From assembly GCA_029817715.1 (NCBI GenBank), contig JARUPY010000048.1, positions 62,001-126,000 on the forward strand: a stretch of DNA of 64,000 nucleotides. The letters run 5' to 3'. Under the pieces are notes generated by a model that worked only from the letters and a program-made list of their open reading frames with translations, made no database searches and had not been told where the DNA came from. This document shows positions 20,930 to 31,660 of this stretch, one piece after another. The translations under genes were made by a program, and so were the position numbers. Each line of letters starts with the position of its first letter. Position 1 is the first letter of the stretch. The DNA is from Melastoma dodecandrum (lineage: Eukaryota; Streptophyta; Magnoliopsida; Myrtales; Melastomataceae).

Positions 20930-23022
20930 ATGGCAAAGAACACCCGGAGCGGACTAAATCTTGATCCTCCTCCCCCTCCATTAGATGGAGATGAACAGAA
21001 TCCACCGGCTAACCTGAATGACGAGAGCACGGCTCTAAGAAACCAAGAGACCAGGAATCAATCCGATTCCGGAGGTCATACTCCTTCTGAGTTCATTTCC
21101 AGAATTGAATTCCACAAACAATTCAACGATATGAGGAATCTAATGGACCGACATATCACTGGACTGCAAGACAACATGACTCCGATTTTTTACCAGCTCA
21201 GTGCTTTGAGTAGGCCAAGCGCTGCGACGAAACTAACCACCCCCGTAGACAGGGACAATTCCTTAATGGGAGACGCTCGGCGCGTAGAGAGGCGCAACAT
21301 ATCGTTTCAGGGAGATGAGCCTTGGGTTGGTACTAACCCACGTGCTACAGAAGTCGGTAGCAGGGACCGAATGTCCCCATCAAGGCCTACGACCTCCCGA
21401 TCTCCTATCTGGAGAGCGAATGCGGCGTATGCAATGAATCCTGCAGACGATGAAGTAGAGGTTCAGGACGAGACGAACAGGTACGCGAGTGCCATACCCC
21501 TCGTCGACCTAGTCAAGAACCTGTTGAGGAGATTCCTCCAGGGAAAACTCCCATAATGGGAAATTTACCACGGGCAGAGAGCTTCTACACTAATGTCTCA
21601 GTGAACCCTCAGCCACCTCGAGTAACTCCGAGGATGCCGTATCCTCTAGATAAAGTGGGATACGTCCGAGAGCAGTTCGACCCCGTTCCTCCACCACCAC
21701 CGAATCTGAGGGAGACGATCGCTCAGGTTTTGGAGCTGATGGTACCTGGAGCAGTTAGGCAAGAGGACCCTGGTTTATATAGGAGTCCCTACCCTGCCTA
21801 TATTGACAGAGAATATCCTCTTCCCAGGGGGTGCATGGTGCCTGACTTTACCCGTTTTTCGGGGGAAGATGAGATGACGCCCGTAGAACATATAGCCCGG
21901 TTCACTCATCAGGCAGGGGATGCTACAGCAAACGATTTTTGGAAGCTAAAGCTCTTCCCAAACACTCTCACAGGAGATGCCTTTACATGGTACGCAAGTC
22001 TACCTCCTGGATCAGTGACAACATGGGCAGAGATGCGGTCTTCTTTTATGAAGGCATTCGCACGGTTAGACATGCCTATGTTAATCTTTGAAGTAATGCG
22101 ACTTAAGCAAGCCGCCGAAGAACATCCAGGGCAGTTCCTTATGCGCCTGCGAAAAGCGCTACTGCGCTGTAGACCTGCGATTCTTGAAAGGGATCAGCTG
22201 ATGATCGCATTAAACGCGTTGTCTATGCCTTTCAAGAAAAAGCTGTAGGGAGAGAGGTTTAATGACCTGTATGACTTGGCCAGAAGGGTAACAGAGTACC
22301 ATCAGTTACTGATGGAAGAGGCGCAGGCTAAGCATGCCTTTTAGCTCGAAAACTTTGAGGTAGATATGGCCAAATTCGTGAAAGGCGAAGCGACAGTTTG
22401 TGAACCCCTCGCAAGGAAAAACTCCAAAGCCAAAGCATCCCAAAAGTCTAATGAAGAAAGAAAGTATTTGTTCGACGTAGACAAGGCGGATGCGATTTTC
22501 GATTGGCTCATCCAACGGAAGCGCATTATAGTTAAACCGGGTCATAGAGCTCCCCAGACAGAAAGGGAAAATACTAGAAATTATTGCAAATGGCATGGGA
22601 CACATACGACCAGAGATTGCTTGTCATTCAGGAATATAATTCAGGACCCTATAGAGTCCAAGGAATTATGTTTCCCCGAGGTCGACGAAGTGACAATGGT
22701 CGATGATAGACCGTTTGATGATGAAATAGCTATTCATATGTTCGATGTTGCTGATGTAGACATAAATTTCATCGAAACTAATATAAATCATTATTCCCTG
22801 CAGGACATAAAGATCCCCGGGGAGACTTTGGTGGCGACTGTACTTTTTCGCCGACTGGCTGATAAAGGTGTAGTCACCTGTCCGGACAAGGAGGTTGCGC
22901 CTAGCTTTTGCTGCTGGCATATGGATGATACGCACACTACCGATCGATGCAATACTTTCAGGAAGTATCTCCAGAACAATCAGAGCGATACTTGGTATGA
23001 TCTGACCCGCTTGAAGAAGTAA
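20930..23022 (+). pseudogene. Tat gag polyprotein, split by a frameshift and two stops
   Basis: The ATG at 20930 opens 208 codons (MAKNTRSGLNLDPPPPPLDG) and the reading shifts frame near 21550. The next frame, 21556-23022, has the retrotransposon gag domain: 'VPDFTRFSGEDEMTPVEHI', 'FWKLKLFPNTLTGDAFTWY' and 'FMKAFARLDM'. In-frame TAG codons lie at 22246-22248 and 22342-22344. Further on are two Tat-type Cys/His motifs, 'YCKWHGTHTTRDCLSF' and 'CCWHMDDTHTTDRCNTF'. Gag would build the particle and bind RNA. Not functional here. Confidence 0.88.
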
Positions 23023-23024
23023 TT

Positions 23025-24046
23025 ATGGGAGTAGTGCCCTCAGGTTTGCGAAGCGCTTCCAAAAACTCGCAAAGGGTATTTAAAAGCCCTCCAAGCGCAG
23101 AGCGCAGACCCGCAAACCGAGGAGGAAGAGGTGGTCCACATGGCCGAGGTCGAGCGCCTGAGCCACAGCCACGTGTGCCCGAGCGTCCCAGGCGACATCT
23201 GGAGTTTAATGGCTCCTCGTCCCAGCAAGGTACTAAATCAAGGCACGAAAGGACCTGCCATTCTGATGAGTTTCGCCCTGGAAGCACAGAAGCAGATAAT
23301 TCTAGTAGAGCCCAAAGGCCTGAGTGGACACAAGAGATGATGAACAAGCCAAGACAGGGAATGCCTAAGGTAGACATCCAGGCAATCCGGACAGGCCCCC
23401 AATAGCTCAGTTTTTGGAAGCAAAGATGCTCTGTCAGAAATGCAAGCTCATAGCTCAAAACAAGATCTTGATTACTCAGCTCTGCACTTCCTGCTACGTC
23501 GACTACTTCCTCAAGCTTGTAGACTTGTCCTCAAATGGAGAAATCGTGGTCAAACCCGCGCGCTCTACAGCTACAGGTACTTGTGAAACTAACAACACTT
23601 GCTCGGAATCGCAGCAAGGTCCTACGCGAACGGTAGTAGGGTATGACCCATCTGTTGGCGACTATGTGGAGGTACGTCAAATTCTCCTTGGTTCAAAGAA
23701 ATCAAGGATGATTAAAGCAGTTAACCCTTCGAAATATTGGCAGAAGGCAATGGGCAAGACCACTTTTCCTCCGAGGGCGCGCAAGAGGAGGGACAGACGT
23801 CTAAGTCACGTCGCCAAAAGGCCCAGGCCTACCCTCTCAGGAGCGGCCCCACCGGCTAGAGCACCTGCGAATGGGGTTAATGCCGAGGCAGAGCGCATTG
23901 AGTCTACGGATCATTCTGAAGAACCTGGCTCAAGTTTTGACTATACCCCACTCCGGAGCGAGATCCCAAGTGATGTCGACGGGGAAATGAGACCAGTCGT
24001 GAGCTGCAATGCTCTTACCCTGCCTGTAGACTTCGCTTGTAAGTAG
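23025..24046 (+). CDS. gag-pol linker region, basic, two frames
   Basis: Two adjoining open frames, 23025-23405 and 23414-24046, lie between gag and protease in different phases. The first is rich in Arg, Pro and Ser. The second begins with paired cysteines (CQKC near residue 7, CTSC near residue 27) and later has a very basic stretch 'PRARKRRDRRLSHVAKRPRP', which could bind nucleic acid or act in nuclear import. No known domain is recognised. It probably belonged to one polyprotein with protease. Function is inferred from position only. Confidence 0.45.
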
Positions 24047-24142
24047 GACACAAGGACTCTAGTAGGTAAAGTGCCTCTTCCTTGTTCTCCAGTTTACCCA
24101 GCAAGCTTTCCATTAAATTAGTTAGAAAAGCCATCTAACAGC

Positions 24143-24910
24143 ATGAAACAACACATGCATTCATTATACATAACTGCTACCTTTGACGGTACAGTAGTAA
24201 GTCGAGTCCTTGTAGACAACGGAGCGACTATAAACGTGCTCCCGCTATCCAGGTTTAAATTGCTTGGATATAAACCTTGTGACTTGGTTAAAACCAATGT
24301 CGCAGTGAGTGGGTTTAATAGCAGGAAATCTGAATGCCTAGGGATATTCTCGGTGTACCTTGAAGTAGGTCGCCAGGAAAGGGAAACTGCCTTCTTCGTG
24401 ATAGACATAATTCCCACTTTTAATGCACTATTGGGCCGCGACTGGCTCCATAAAGCTGCTGCTATCACTTCTACGTTGCATAGAGAGTTGTTGCTTTGGG
24501 TTGACTCTGAAATTGAAATTATCAAGGCTGATGAATATTCCTATTGTGACAAGGGTAACTTGCATGCAGAAACAAGCAAGACTGTCAAGGACCTCACACT
24601 GGACCAGCGCTATAAGCTTGGCGACCCTATGGCAGGGCCCCTTGGCGAGCTATCCGGAAAGTTCGATTACATCGTAGACTACGGGACGTCGCACCCCAAG
24701 CCAGATACAGGGCCAATCGTTCTAACTGGATGGGGAGATAAGCCGTCTGCTCAAGTCATAGAGGAGGTTCTCCAAGAAGTTAACTCAGAGGAGAACCCTA
24801 TGGCGTCTGACAAGCCAAAAGAAGAGGGAGTAGCGAGAGACCAGCACAATGGTACTACGGAGTTGGAGCCCGATAGACTCCTCAAGGAAGGGACCTATGG
24901 ACCAGAATGA
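24143..24910 (+). CDS. Tat aspartic protease domain
   Basis: The frame contains 'RVLVDNGATINVLPLSRF', the retropepsin active-site loop with D-N-G-A in place of the more common D-S-G-A, and downstream 'FNALLGRDWLHK', the usual second conserved block. The C-terminal half ('KDLTLDQRYKLGDPMAGPLG' and 'ELSGKFDYIVDYGT') recurs in the pol-less element at 50.5 kb. The enzyme would cleave the polyprotein. The domain itself is open, but flanking frames are broken. Confidence 0.8.
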   Translation: MKQHMHSLYITATFDGTVVSRVLVDNGATINVLPLSRFKLLGYKPCDLVKTNVAVSGFNSRKSECLGIFSVYLEVGRQERETAFFVIDIIPTFNALLGRDWLHKAAAITSTLHRELLLWVDSEIEIIKADEYSYCDKGNLHAETSKTVKDLTLDQRYKLGDPMAGPLGELSGKFDYIVDYGTSHPKPDTGPIVLTGWGDKPSAQVIEEVLQEVNSEENPMASDKPKEEGVARDQHNGTTELEPDRLLKEGTYGPE

Positions 24911-26530
24911 GAGAGTAACCGAAGCAGTCGCCGATGTCCTTCAACGACTTCAAGTATACCAAGGAAATCGATACTGTAGTCAACCCGTTTCTTGGTTTTC
25001 AATAAACTCAGAAGCGCTTAGAGCGCCTAATGCTTGTAATAAGCCCGTATCCACTGACTTAGGCGGTTCAGAGGAACGTGAGTCTTTGATGACACCATGC
25101 GACCCATTGGTCAGCATTAACCTAGGAAGTGAGTCCTCTCATAGATTTCTTTTCATCAGTTTTTCTATAAATAAAGAACTTTTTAATGCGATTAGGGGAG
25201 TACTTGAGGAATTGAAAGACTGTTTCGCTTGGGATTACACCGAGATGCTAGGATTGGACCGTGTACTTGTAGAACACACTCTTCCTATTAAAAAGGATTT
25301 TAAGCCAGTGCAGCAAGCACCTAGGCGCATGACTACCGAAGTTACACAGTTAGTCTTTAAAGAAGTTAAAAACTTTTTCGGGCAGGTTATACTAGGACCT
25401 CGCGCTATACAGAATGGATCTCTAGTATAGTTCTTGTCCTTAAAAAGAATGGTAAAATCAGAATCTGTATAGACTTTAGAGACCTCAATCGCGCTACCCC
25501 AAAGGATGAATACCCTATGCCGATCTCAGATGATCTCGTAGATAAGACAGCAGGGCACCAGATTATGTCATTTATGGATGGGTTTTCTGGGTACAACCAA
25601 ATCTTCATCGCAGAAGAAGACATACACAAAACGACATTCAGATGTCCCTTAGGGATTTTCGAGTGGGTAGTAATGCCATTCGGGTTGAAGGATGCTGGCG
25701 CTACTTATCAATGAGCAATGAATACTATATTTGATGCCTCTCTTGGCAAAACGGTAGAAGTATACATCGATGATATAGTAGTTAAGTCATCAAGAGAAGA
25801 TCTCCATGTAGACCATCTCAGAAATGCTTTCATGAAGATGAGAAAACACCAACTAAAACTAAACCCGCTTAAATGCGCCTTTGGTGTTAAAGCCGGACAA
25901 TTTTTGGGTTTCTTGGTACACCAACGTGGTATAGAGGTTGATCAGAACAAGGTAAAAGCCATTCAAAATTTGGCCGTGCCTAGAAACAAAAAGGAGTTGC
26001 ATGCGTTCCTCGGTAGAATCAATTATCTGCGAAGGTTCATTGGGAACATCGCAAGAAAGACCGAAGTATTCGGCAATTTTTTGAGGGGACAAAACAGTTT
26101 CAAGTGGACGGAAAAACTCGAAGGGGCATTTAATGCTCTAAAGAGGTATTTAACGCATCCACTCATATTAATACCCCCTCAACCAGGGAAACCTTTTATT
26201 CTCTACGTAGCGGCTACCGAAACTACTATAGGGGCTATGTTAGCCCAAGTAGACGAAAATGGACGCGAAAGAGCTGTTTACTACTTATCAAGACAACTGA
26301 CTCCTGTCGAGGGTAGATATGCCCTAAAAGAAAAGTTATGTCTATCAGTATTCTACGCCGTTATGAAGCTGAGACACTACATTGGAAGCAGCAAAGTCTA
26401 CGTGGTGTCTAAATCACCCATTATTAAGTACTTCTTCGAGAGTCCATTGCTAAACGGACGAATTAGTAAATGGAGTCTAATCCTGTCCCCGTATGACTTG
26501 AGATATAAATCTCAGCAGTCGACTAAATGA
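24849..26530 (+). pseudogene. Tat reverse transcriptase and RNase H, with frameshift and stops
   Basis: RT blocks are in order: 'VEHTLPIKKDFKPVQQAPRR', 'IRICIDFRDLNRATPKDEYP', 'FMDGFSGYNQIFIAEED', 'MPFGLKDAGATYQ' and the catalytic 'VYIDDIVVKS'. The connection and RNase H follow ('AFLGRINYLRRFIGNIARK', 'YYLSRQLTPVEGRYALKEK'). Lesions: a frameshift near 25390 before 'EWISSIVLVLKKNGK', a TGA at 25712-25714 after 'GATYQ', and a TGA at 26528-26530. The first RNase H aspartate position reads E in 'AATETTIGAML'. Several lesions are C-to-T type (CGA to TGA), as expected for a methylated, silenced copy. Confidence 0.9.
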
Positions 26531-27382
26531 CAAGCACTGGCTGATTTTCTAGTCGACCATGACCCAGCCTTGTCTATAGATCAAGAAGAAGCAACTAAGG
26601 AGGTTTGGCAGGCCTGGTTTGACGGTTCGTTCACTAAGAACGGGGCTGGGATAGGAATTCACATAATTTCTCCAATGGGTAAAGACATCAGGTTAGCTTT
26701 TCGCCTCTAGGTAATACTTACCAACAATGCGACATAATACGAAGCATTGATAACGGTGCTAAATGAACTTTTAGCGCTAAAGGCGAAACACGCCTGCATC
26801 AAAGGGGATTCACAGCTAGTTATTAACCAAGTTAATGAGGAATGCACCTGTCAGGGTGGGCTATCACCTTATCTAGAGATAGTCCAACGACTCATTACGG
26901 GATTCGAACTCGTCTCGTTCCAATTCGTAGGGCGCGAAGAGAACGTGGTGGCCAATAGCATGGCTCAATTAGCATCTGGATATAAAACTAGGCTGGAACA
27001 GGGAAACATACCCGAAATAGGTTCGCATCTACACCCAGAGACCAAAGTCGTGGCTGTAGACATAATGGAACAAGAAAAGGGCTGGAGGAGACCAATAGCC
27101 GACTTTCTAGCGGATCCCAGTCAAAAAGCCAAACAGCGAATTAAAGTCCAGGCTCTGTCATATGTTCTTCTAGACGGCGTGCTCTACAGAAAAGACACAA
27201 ACGGAGTCCTCCTAAGGTGTGTAGACTTGGATGAAGCTACCCCAATAATGTTGGAAACCCACGAAGGACTCTGTGGATCGCACCAAGTGGGGATAAAAAT
27301 GTGTTGGATCATTCGCAGACATGGGTTCTATTGGTCATCGATTATGAAAAATTGCATCGATGATGAAAAATTGCATCGATGA
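26531..27382 (+). pseudogene. second (archaeal-type) RNase H and integrase N-terminal zinc region
   Basis: Motifs 'AWFDGSFTKNGAGIGI', 'YEALITVLNELLAL' and 'KGDSQLVINQV' mark the additional RNase H found in the Tat lineage. In-frame TAG (26708-26710) and TAA (26735-26737) interrupt it. The frame then runs into the region before integrase ('LLDGVLYRKDTNGVLLRCVD', 'HEGLCGSHQVGIKM'). It ends in a short tandem triplication at 27345-27401 that throws the frame off before the integrase CX2C motif. Confidence 0.87.
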
Positions 27383-28404
27383 TGAAAAATTGCATCGAAA
27401 TGGCCAAGGGATGTCAGGAATGCCAGCGACATGGCTCCATAACTCGCGCTCCGGCAACCGAGTTAAATCCTGTAATTAAACCCTGGCCTTTTAGGACCTG
27501 GGCTTTAGATGCGATAAGAGAGATACACCCCCACTCTAGCCGAGGGGCTGCATACATCTTGGTAGCAACAGACTATTTCACCAAATGGGTAGAAGCGCAA
27601 GTCTACAAGAAAGTTGACCATAGCGAGGTCATCAGCTTCTTACAAACTAACATTATCTACCGCTTTGGCATTCCTCAAAATATTGTTGTGGATAATGGAA
27701 CAGCTTTTAATAATTTAAAAGTAAAGGAATTCGTCGAAGAATTTGGTTTCTCAATCCTGAATTCTACTTCGTATTACCCTCAGGCGAATGGACAGGCTGA
27801 AGCTTCCAATAAGTTTATTAAAAACAATATCCAGAAGATGATCAGGCTTAATCCGAGGAAATGGCATGAAATTTTAGATGATACTCTTTGGGCTCTGAGA
27901 GTTACCAAACGTGAAAGCACCGGAGAAACTCTATTCGCATTAGTCTATGGTCACGACGCAGTGTTACCTATTGAGATGAGGTATAAATCGCTCTGCGTCA
28001 GCCAACCTTACCTACAAGACGAGGCCATGTACATAGCCTTGGAGGAATTAGAAAAGAAGAGGTTAGAGGTTGTAGACAAAATAGAGGTTCATAAGCAAAG
28101 AATAGCCCGTCATTACAATAAGAGAGTTGTTCACAAGCATTTTCAAGTCGGCGACTTGGTTTGGAAAATGATCCTCCCACTAAGGGCTAAAGACCAAATT
28201 CTTGGAAAATGGTCCCCTAGCTGGGAAGGGCCATATCAAGTCAACGAGACTTTTTCAGCGAATAGCTATAGGTTGTCGACTCTTGAGGGAGTTAAACAAC
28301 CTTTAAAAATCAATGGCAAGTATTTGAAGCTTTATAGGAAGACTATCTGGGAATCGCATGGCAAGATTCTGAGCAATGCTGCCCATCTTTATGGGAACAG
28401 ATAG
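27379..28404 (+). CDS. Tat integrase (core and C-terminal domain)
   Basis: An open frame of 341 codons. After 'GCQECQRHG' (the zinc-binding cysteines) come 'ALDAIREIHPHSSRGAAYIL', 'VATDYFTKWVEA', 'IVVDNGTAF' and 'YYPQANGQAEASNKFIKN', giving the D, D and E of the catalytic triad. The first core aspartate lies in 'ALDAI' or, less likely, 'TDYF'. The C-terminal part 'HKHFQVGDLVWKM' and 'GKWSPSWEGPYQV' is the usual DNA-binding fold. The integrase frame is intact from its CX2C onwards, although the protein cannot be made as part of the interrupted polyprotein. Confidence 0.9.
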   Translation: MMKNCIEMAKGCQECQRHGSITRAPATELNPVIKPWPFRTWALDAIREIHPHSSRGAAYILVATDYFTKWVEAQVYKKVDHSEVISFLQTNIIYRFGIPQNIVVDNGTAFNNLKVKEFVEEFGFSILNSTSYYPQANGQAEASNKFIKNNIQKMIRLNPRKWHEILDDTLWALRVTKRESTGETLFALVYGHDAVLPIEMRYKSLCVSQPYLQDEAMYIALEELEKKRLEVVDKIEVHKQRIARHYNKRVVHKHFQVGDLVWKMILPLRAKDQILGKWSPSWEGPYQVNETFSANSYRLSTLEGVKQPLKINGKYLKLYRKTIWESHGKILSNAAHLYGNR

Positions 28405-28521
28405 TGAAAAGCTAACCAAGTAAAGCTTTATTACTGTAGACTAAAAAAATTAGATTTGAAGTCTACATCCAAAGAAAAGTTAGAGGGTATTACTCTTTGA
28501 TACCCCTAAGAAAAGAACAGA

Positions 28522-31500
28522 CTATATGATCCTCGACATACTCGATCCAGGCACCCCACGCCCTGTGTCCATAAACAAAAAGGTTAAAACCTTAGCCTGG
28601 GTCTTCTTAACGGTGACCGCATTCCTTTGGCTAAACCATGACTTCAGTTCATCTTGGTCCTGCTGCCCATAGCCGGTGGCAGGTCTTTCTGTAAGTAGGA
28701 AGTCCACCGCAGAAGCTCGATCCTTGAGATCCCTCTCTAAGGCTGTAAGGTCCGCAATTTTGGCCAGGACTTGTGCTAGCTCGCAGGACAAATCTTCTCT
28801 CTGCCCCCTAAAATGTTGTAGGTCAGCCTCTTCTTTCGCACGTTTCTTCAGGACGCTAGCGATTATGTACTGGGCATTATCAACCACCGCAATGTCTTGC
28901 ATGTATGTCGACCAGTCAGGACAAAAACGCCACTTAAATTCTTCACACGCCGCCTGCATCTCGATAGTGGCGACCGGAGAATCTTCAATCTCCTAAATGC
29001 AACTCTGGAGGTCCTTAAACTGGTCCTCAGACAAAAATTCAAGGTGAAGGATCTCTCCGACGCGATCCACAAGCTGCATCAGGCGGTCGTAGTCGCTCAA
29101 GATGTCTGGAACATCTTCACCGGGTAGCTCTCTTGACGGCTGACCCAGGGAATGGCTAACCAGCATCAAACTCTTGGAAGCAGAAGGCTGGGCTATGTTT
29201 GCCGCTTCTGGAGTCACGGTCTTTGATGTAACAGCGGGGGTTTCTAGTGGCTCTTCGGTAGTTGGGGCAGGCAGGATTACAGGAGCGGAATTAGGAATTG
29301 ACTACAAACAAGATAGACCAGTTAGCACAAACTTTAAACTAGTCTACAAAAGTCTATTTCTATTACCTCAGCAAGAGGAGGCGAATCAGATTCCACAAAA
29401 ACCTCTTCCTCGGGTAAGACCGGGCTCTGAGTAAGAAAAGGAAATTTAGCCTTTATAGCATGAAAGAAAATGTTGACACATGGTCATACCGTTCTCTGTA
29501 GAAACTCAGTTTCTTGGCCGACCCCGAAGGACGGACGCGGGTTTCTATCTGATTCACTGCAAACCAACAATTACACAGTTAACGCAGGCAGAGCCTCATC
29601 ATGTAGTAACAAAAGCATAGTCTACCTCACAGGAGACGGCTCTGGGGCCTTAACAGAGGTAGGAATTGGAGCCGGAACAACAGGACGGTGGCGTTTGAAG
29701 GAGGTCGCAATTGGAACTTCGTCAGAATCGGATGATTCAGAGAAAGGGGCCTTGTGCTTACTAGCGGCTTCCTCCTTAATCTGCTTGCCCTTAGATGCAA
29801 GAGTAGGTCGACTCTGACGAGTTCGACGCCTGACCGGAGTTCGACGCCTGACCGGAAGAGTAGGTCGACTCTGACGATAAAGAATCCTCAGAACCTACGT
29901 CCAGAACTGTGGTTCGTTGTTAATGAGGAAGCTCGAAATCCAAATCAAGGGAAAAACTTAAAAGTATGCCTTGAGGCAACCTGTACCCCGCTTTCATCAT
30001 CATATCAGAAGTAAGGTGGAGGTCAGGTTCCGTCGAAGTCTGGAGAAAAGACATCTGCTTCAATAAGATATCGAAAGAGATCGCCCACTAAACAGAGAAA
30101 AGCTCTGTCTGAGGTGGATTCAAGAGGAAATTCCATGCGCCGGAGTTCCGCTTTCTTAGCCAAAGAAGACTCAAGGGTCTCCTTTGGATAGGAGATGGTG
30201 ACCCTCGTTTGGAGTTCAAGGTTGGGTGTGTCAGCAAAGGGCACTGAAGAACTCTGCACAAATCCTAACTGTTGCGCACAAAGCTGAGGATTGTAGACTT
30301 CGAAAGAATAACCCCCTTCTGTCACAAGATAAGGTCTCTACAGGTCAGTACCGAGTCCCAGTATGGACTCGAAGTAAGCTTCTGGCGCCGCTTCAGAATT
30401 TGATGGCTAGCTGGAAAAGGAACCCAATTGCGACGCTCGACATGACTAGTGTCTGTGATGAGTCGCATGTGTCCTGTCACAGAAGCCGACAACCATTGAT
30501 CCTTGGTACGGCAACATGCCTCCAGCATGTGCATCCCATAACATGCAACTGAAGTTGCACAAGAAGGCATCTTATACGCTGTAAGCTCGGGCATCCACAC
30601 ACAAGACCACAGGTGGATAAGCCATAAAGGACCACCAACTGGATACTTTGGGAAGGGATTGCTACATGTTGTCGCCTTGTGCAAACCTTGGTAGACTAAC
30701 CCTAAGAAGAATGGAGCCCAGGCAACTGGTTTGGGCGGTGCTGAACTTAAAATGTTGGCTATCCCATAAACCAACTTCGGCACGCGCTTACCGGCAAAAC
30801 AAAAAACATACTTGCTTAGCCACACACTGTAAAATTCCACCTCCTCAGCCTTTCCCCAGTCGCTAAAGGATTTCGCCAAATCTCTTTGAGCCATGCTCAG
30901 AATTTGGAGCATTTCAGGAGGTTGGTAATCTCCATCAGAGAGATAAAGACAAACTGGAAGACCCGTCACTTGACTCCCCGTCAGAAAGGAAATATCTTCC
31001 AAGGTCACGCTCATGGGTCCCTCAGGGAAGTAAAAGCAGTTAACTGAGTCGTTCCAGAAAGGAAGAAGTCTCGTGCAAACTCGAGGGTCGCAGCGCTTCC
31101 TGGTGATCAACAATCGAACAAATGACCACAGACCGTAAACCTGCAGCTTGCGATCCAGTTTCGCGAGCCAAGCGTCGAACCACTTGTGCAATGTCAGCTT
31201 ATCCACAAATGGAAAACAAAGGAAACCGCTTTTCTTCTACCAAGTCAGAGGATCTATAAAGTTCTCGCGACAGATAAGGATGGGAATCTCGGTGAGCAGA
31301 TATTCATGGGGGACCGTCTCAAGGAAAAGAGAAGGGGCAAGAACAGGACCCAACGTTAACCCACTCTTGCCCGATGGAACCATGCCATAAGGACTGGCAC
31401 GGTGGGCATGCCATTGAAAGGAAGAAAGCTTGGACATCGTCAAAAAACTAAGGTTTTCGAAGGGCGTACGAAGGATTTTTTCAGAAAACCTAAAGAAAAG

Positions 31501-31533
31501 AAGACGAAAGAATTTTCTTTGGCGAGAAGACAA
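28522..31533 (-). pseudogene. antisense plant-mobile-domain (PMD) gene inside the Tat element, multi-exon
   Basis: It is read opposite to the element, between integrase and 3' LTR. Exon 1 (about 31434-30023) begins 'MSKLSSFQWHAHRASPYGMV', passes an in-frame TAG (31237-31239), and holds the PMD core: 'VNCFYFPEGPMSVTLEDISF' (the PMD hallmark), 'VEFYSVWLSKYVFCF' and 'GGPLWLIHLWSCVW'. A one-base loss near 30322 precedes 'FEVYNPQLCAQQLGFVQ'. Later pieces look spliced: a Ser-Pro/Lys-rich part (about 29820-29630, donor at about 29627), an acidic piece (about 29428-29366), and a last exon (about 29300-28522). The last exon has 'RELPGEDVPDILSDYDRLMQ' and a coiled coil, with one in-frame TAG at about 28993. 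PMD occurs in transposons and in the plant nuclear proteins MAIN/MAIL1. The splice model is inferred. Confidence 0.75.
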
Positions 31534-31644
31534 AGGGTTTCTTTAAATGCAGAGATAATGAGTTTTCTCCTAATGCAGGAGGTGAAGGGGTATCTTGTGA
31601 CACAAGTTTTGTCAGAGATGTTCAGGCAACGGAAGTTCCCTTAG

Positions 31645-31658
31645 CAAAAAAGGGGGCT
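31645..31658 (+). other. polypurine tract of the 13.1-kb Tat element
   Basis: The run 'agcaaaaaaggggg' ends a few bases before the 3' LTR start at 31661, the position for plus-strand priming. Confidence 0.75.
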
Positions 31659-31660
31659 TA

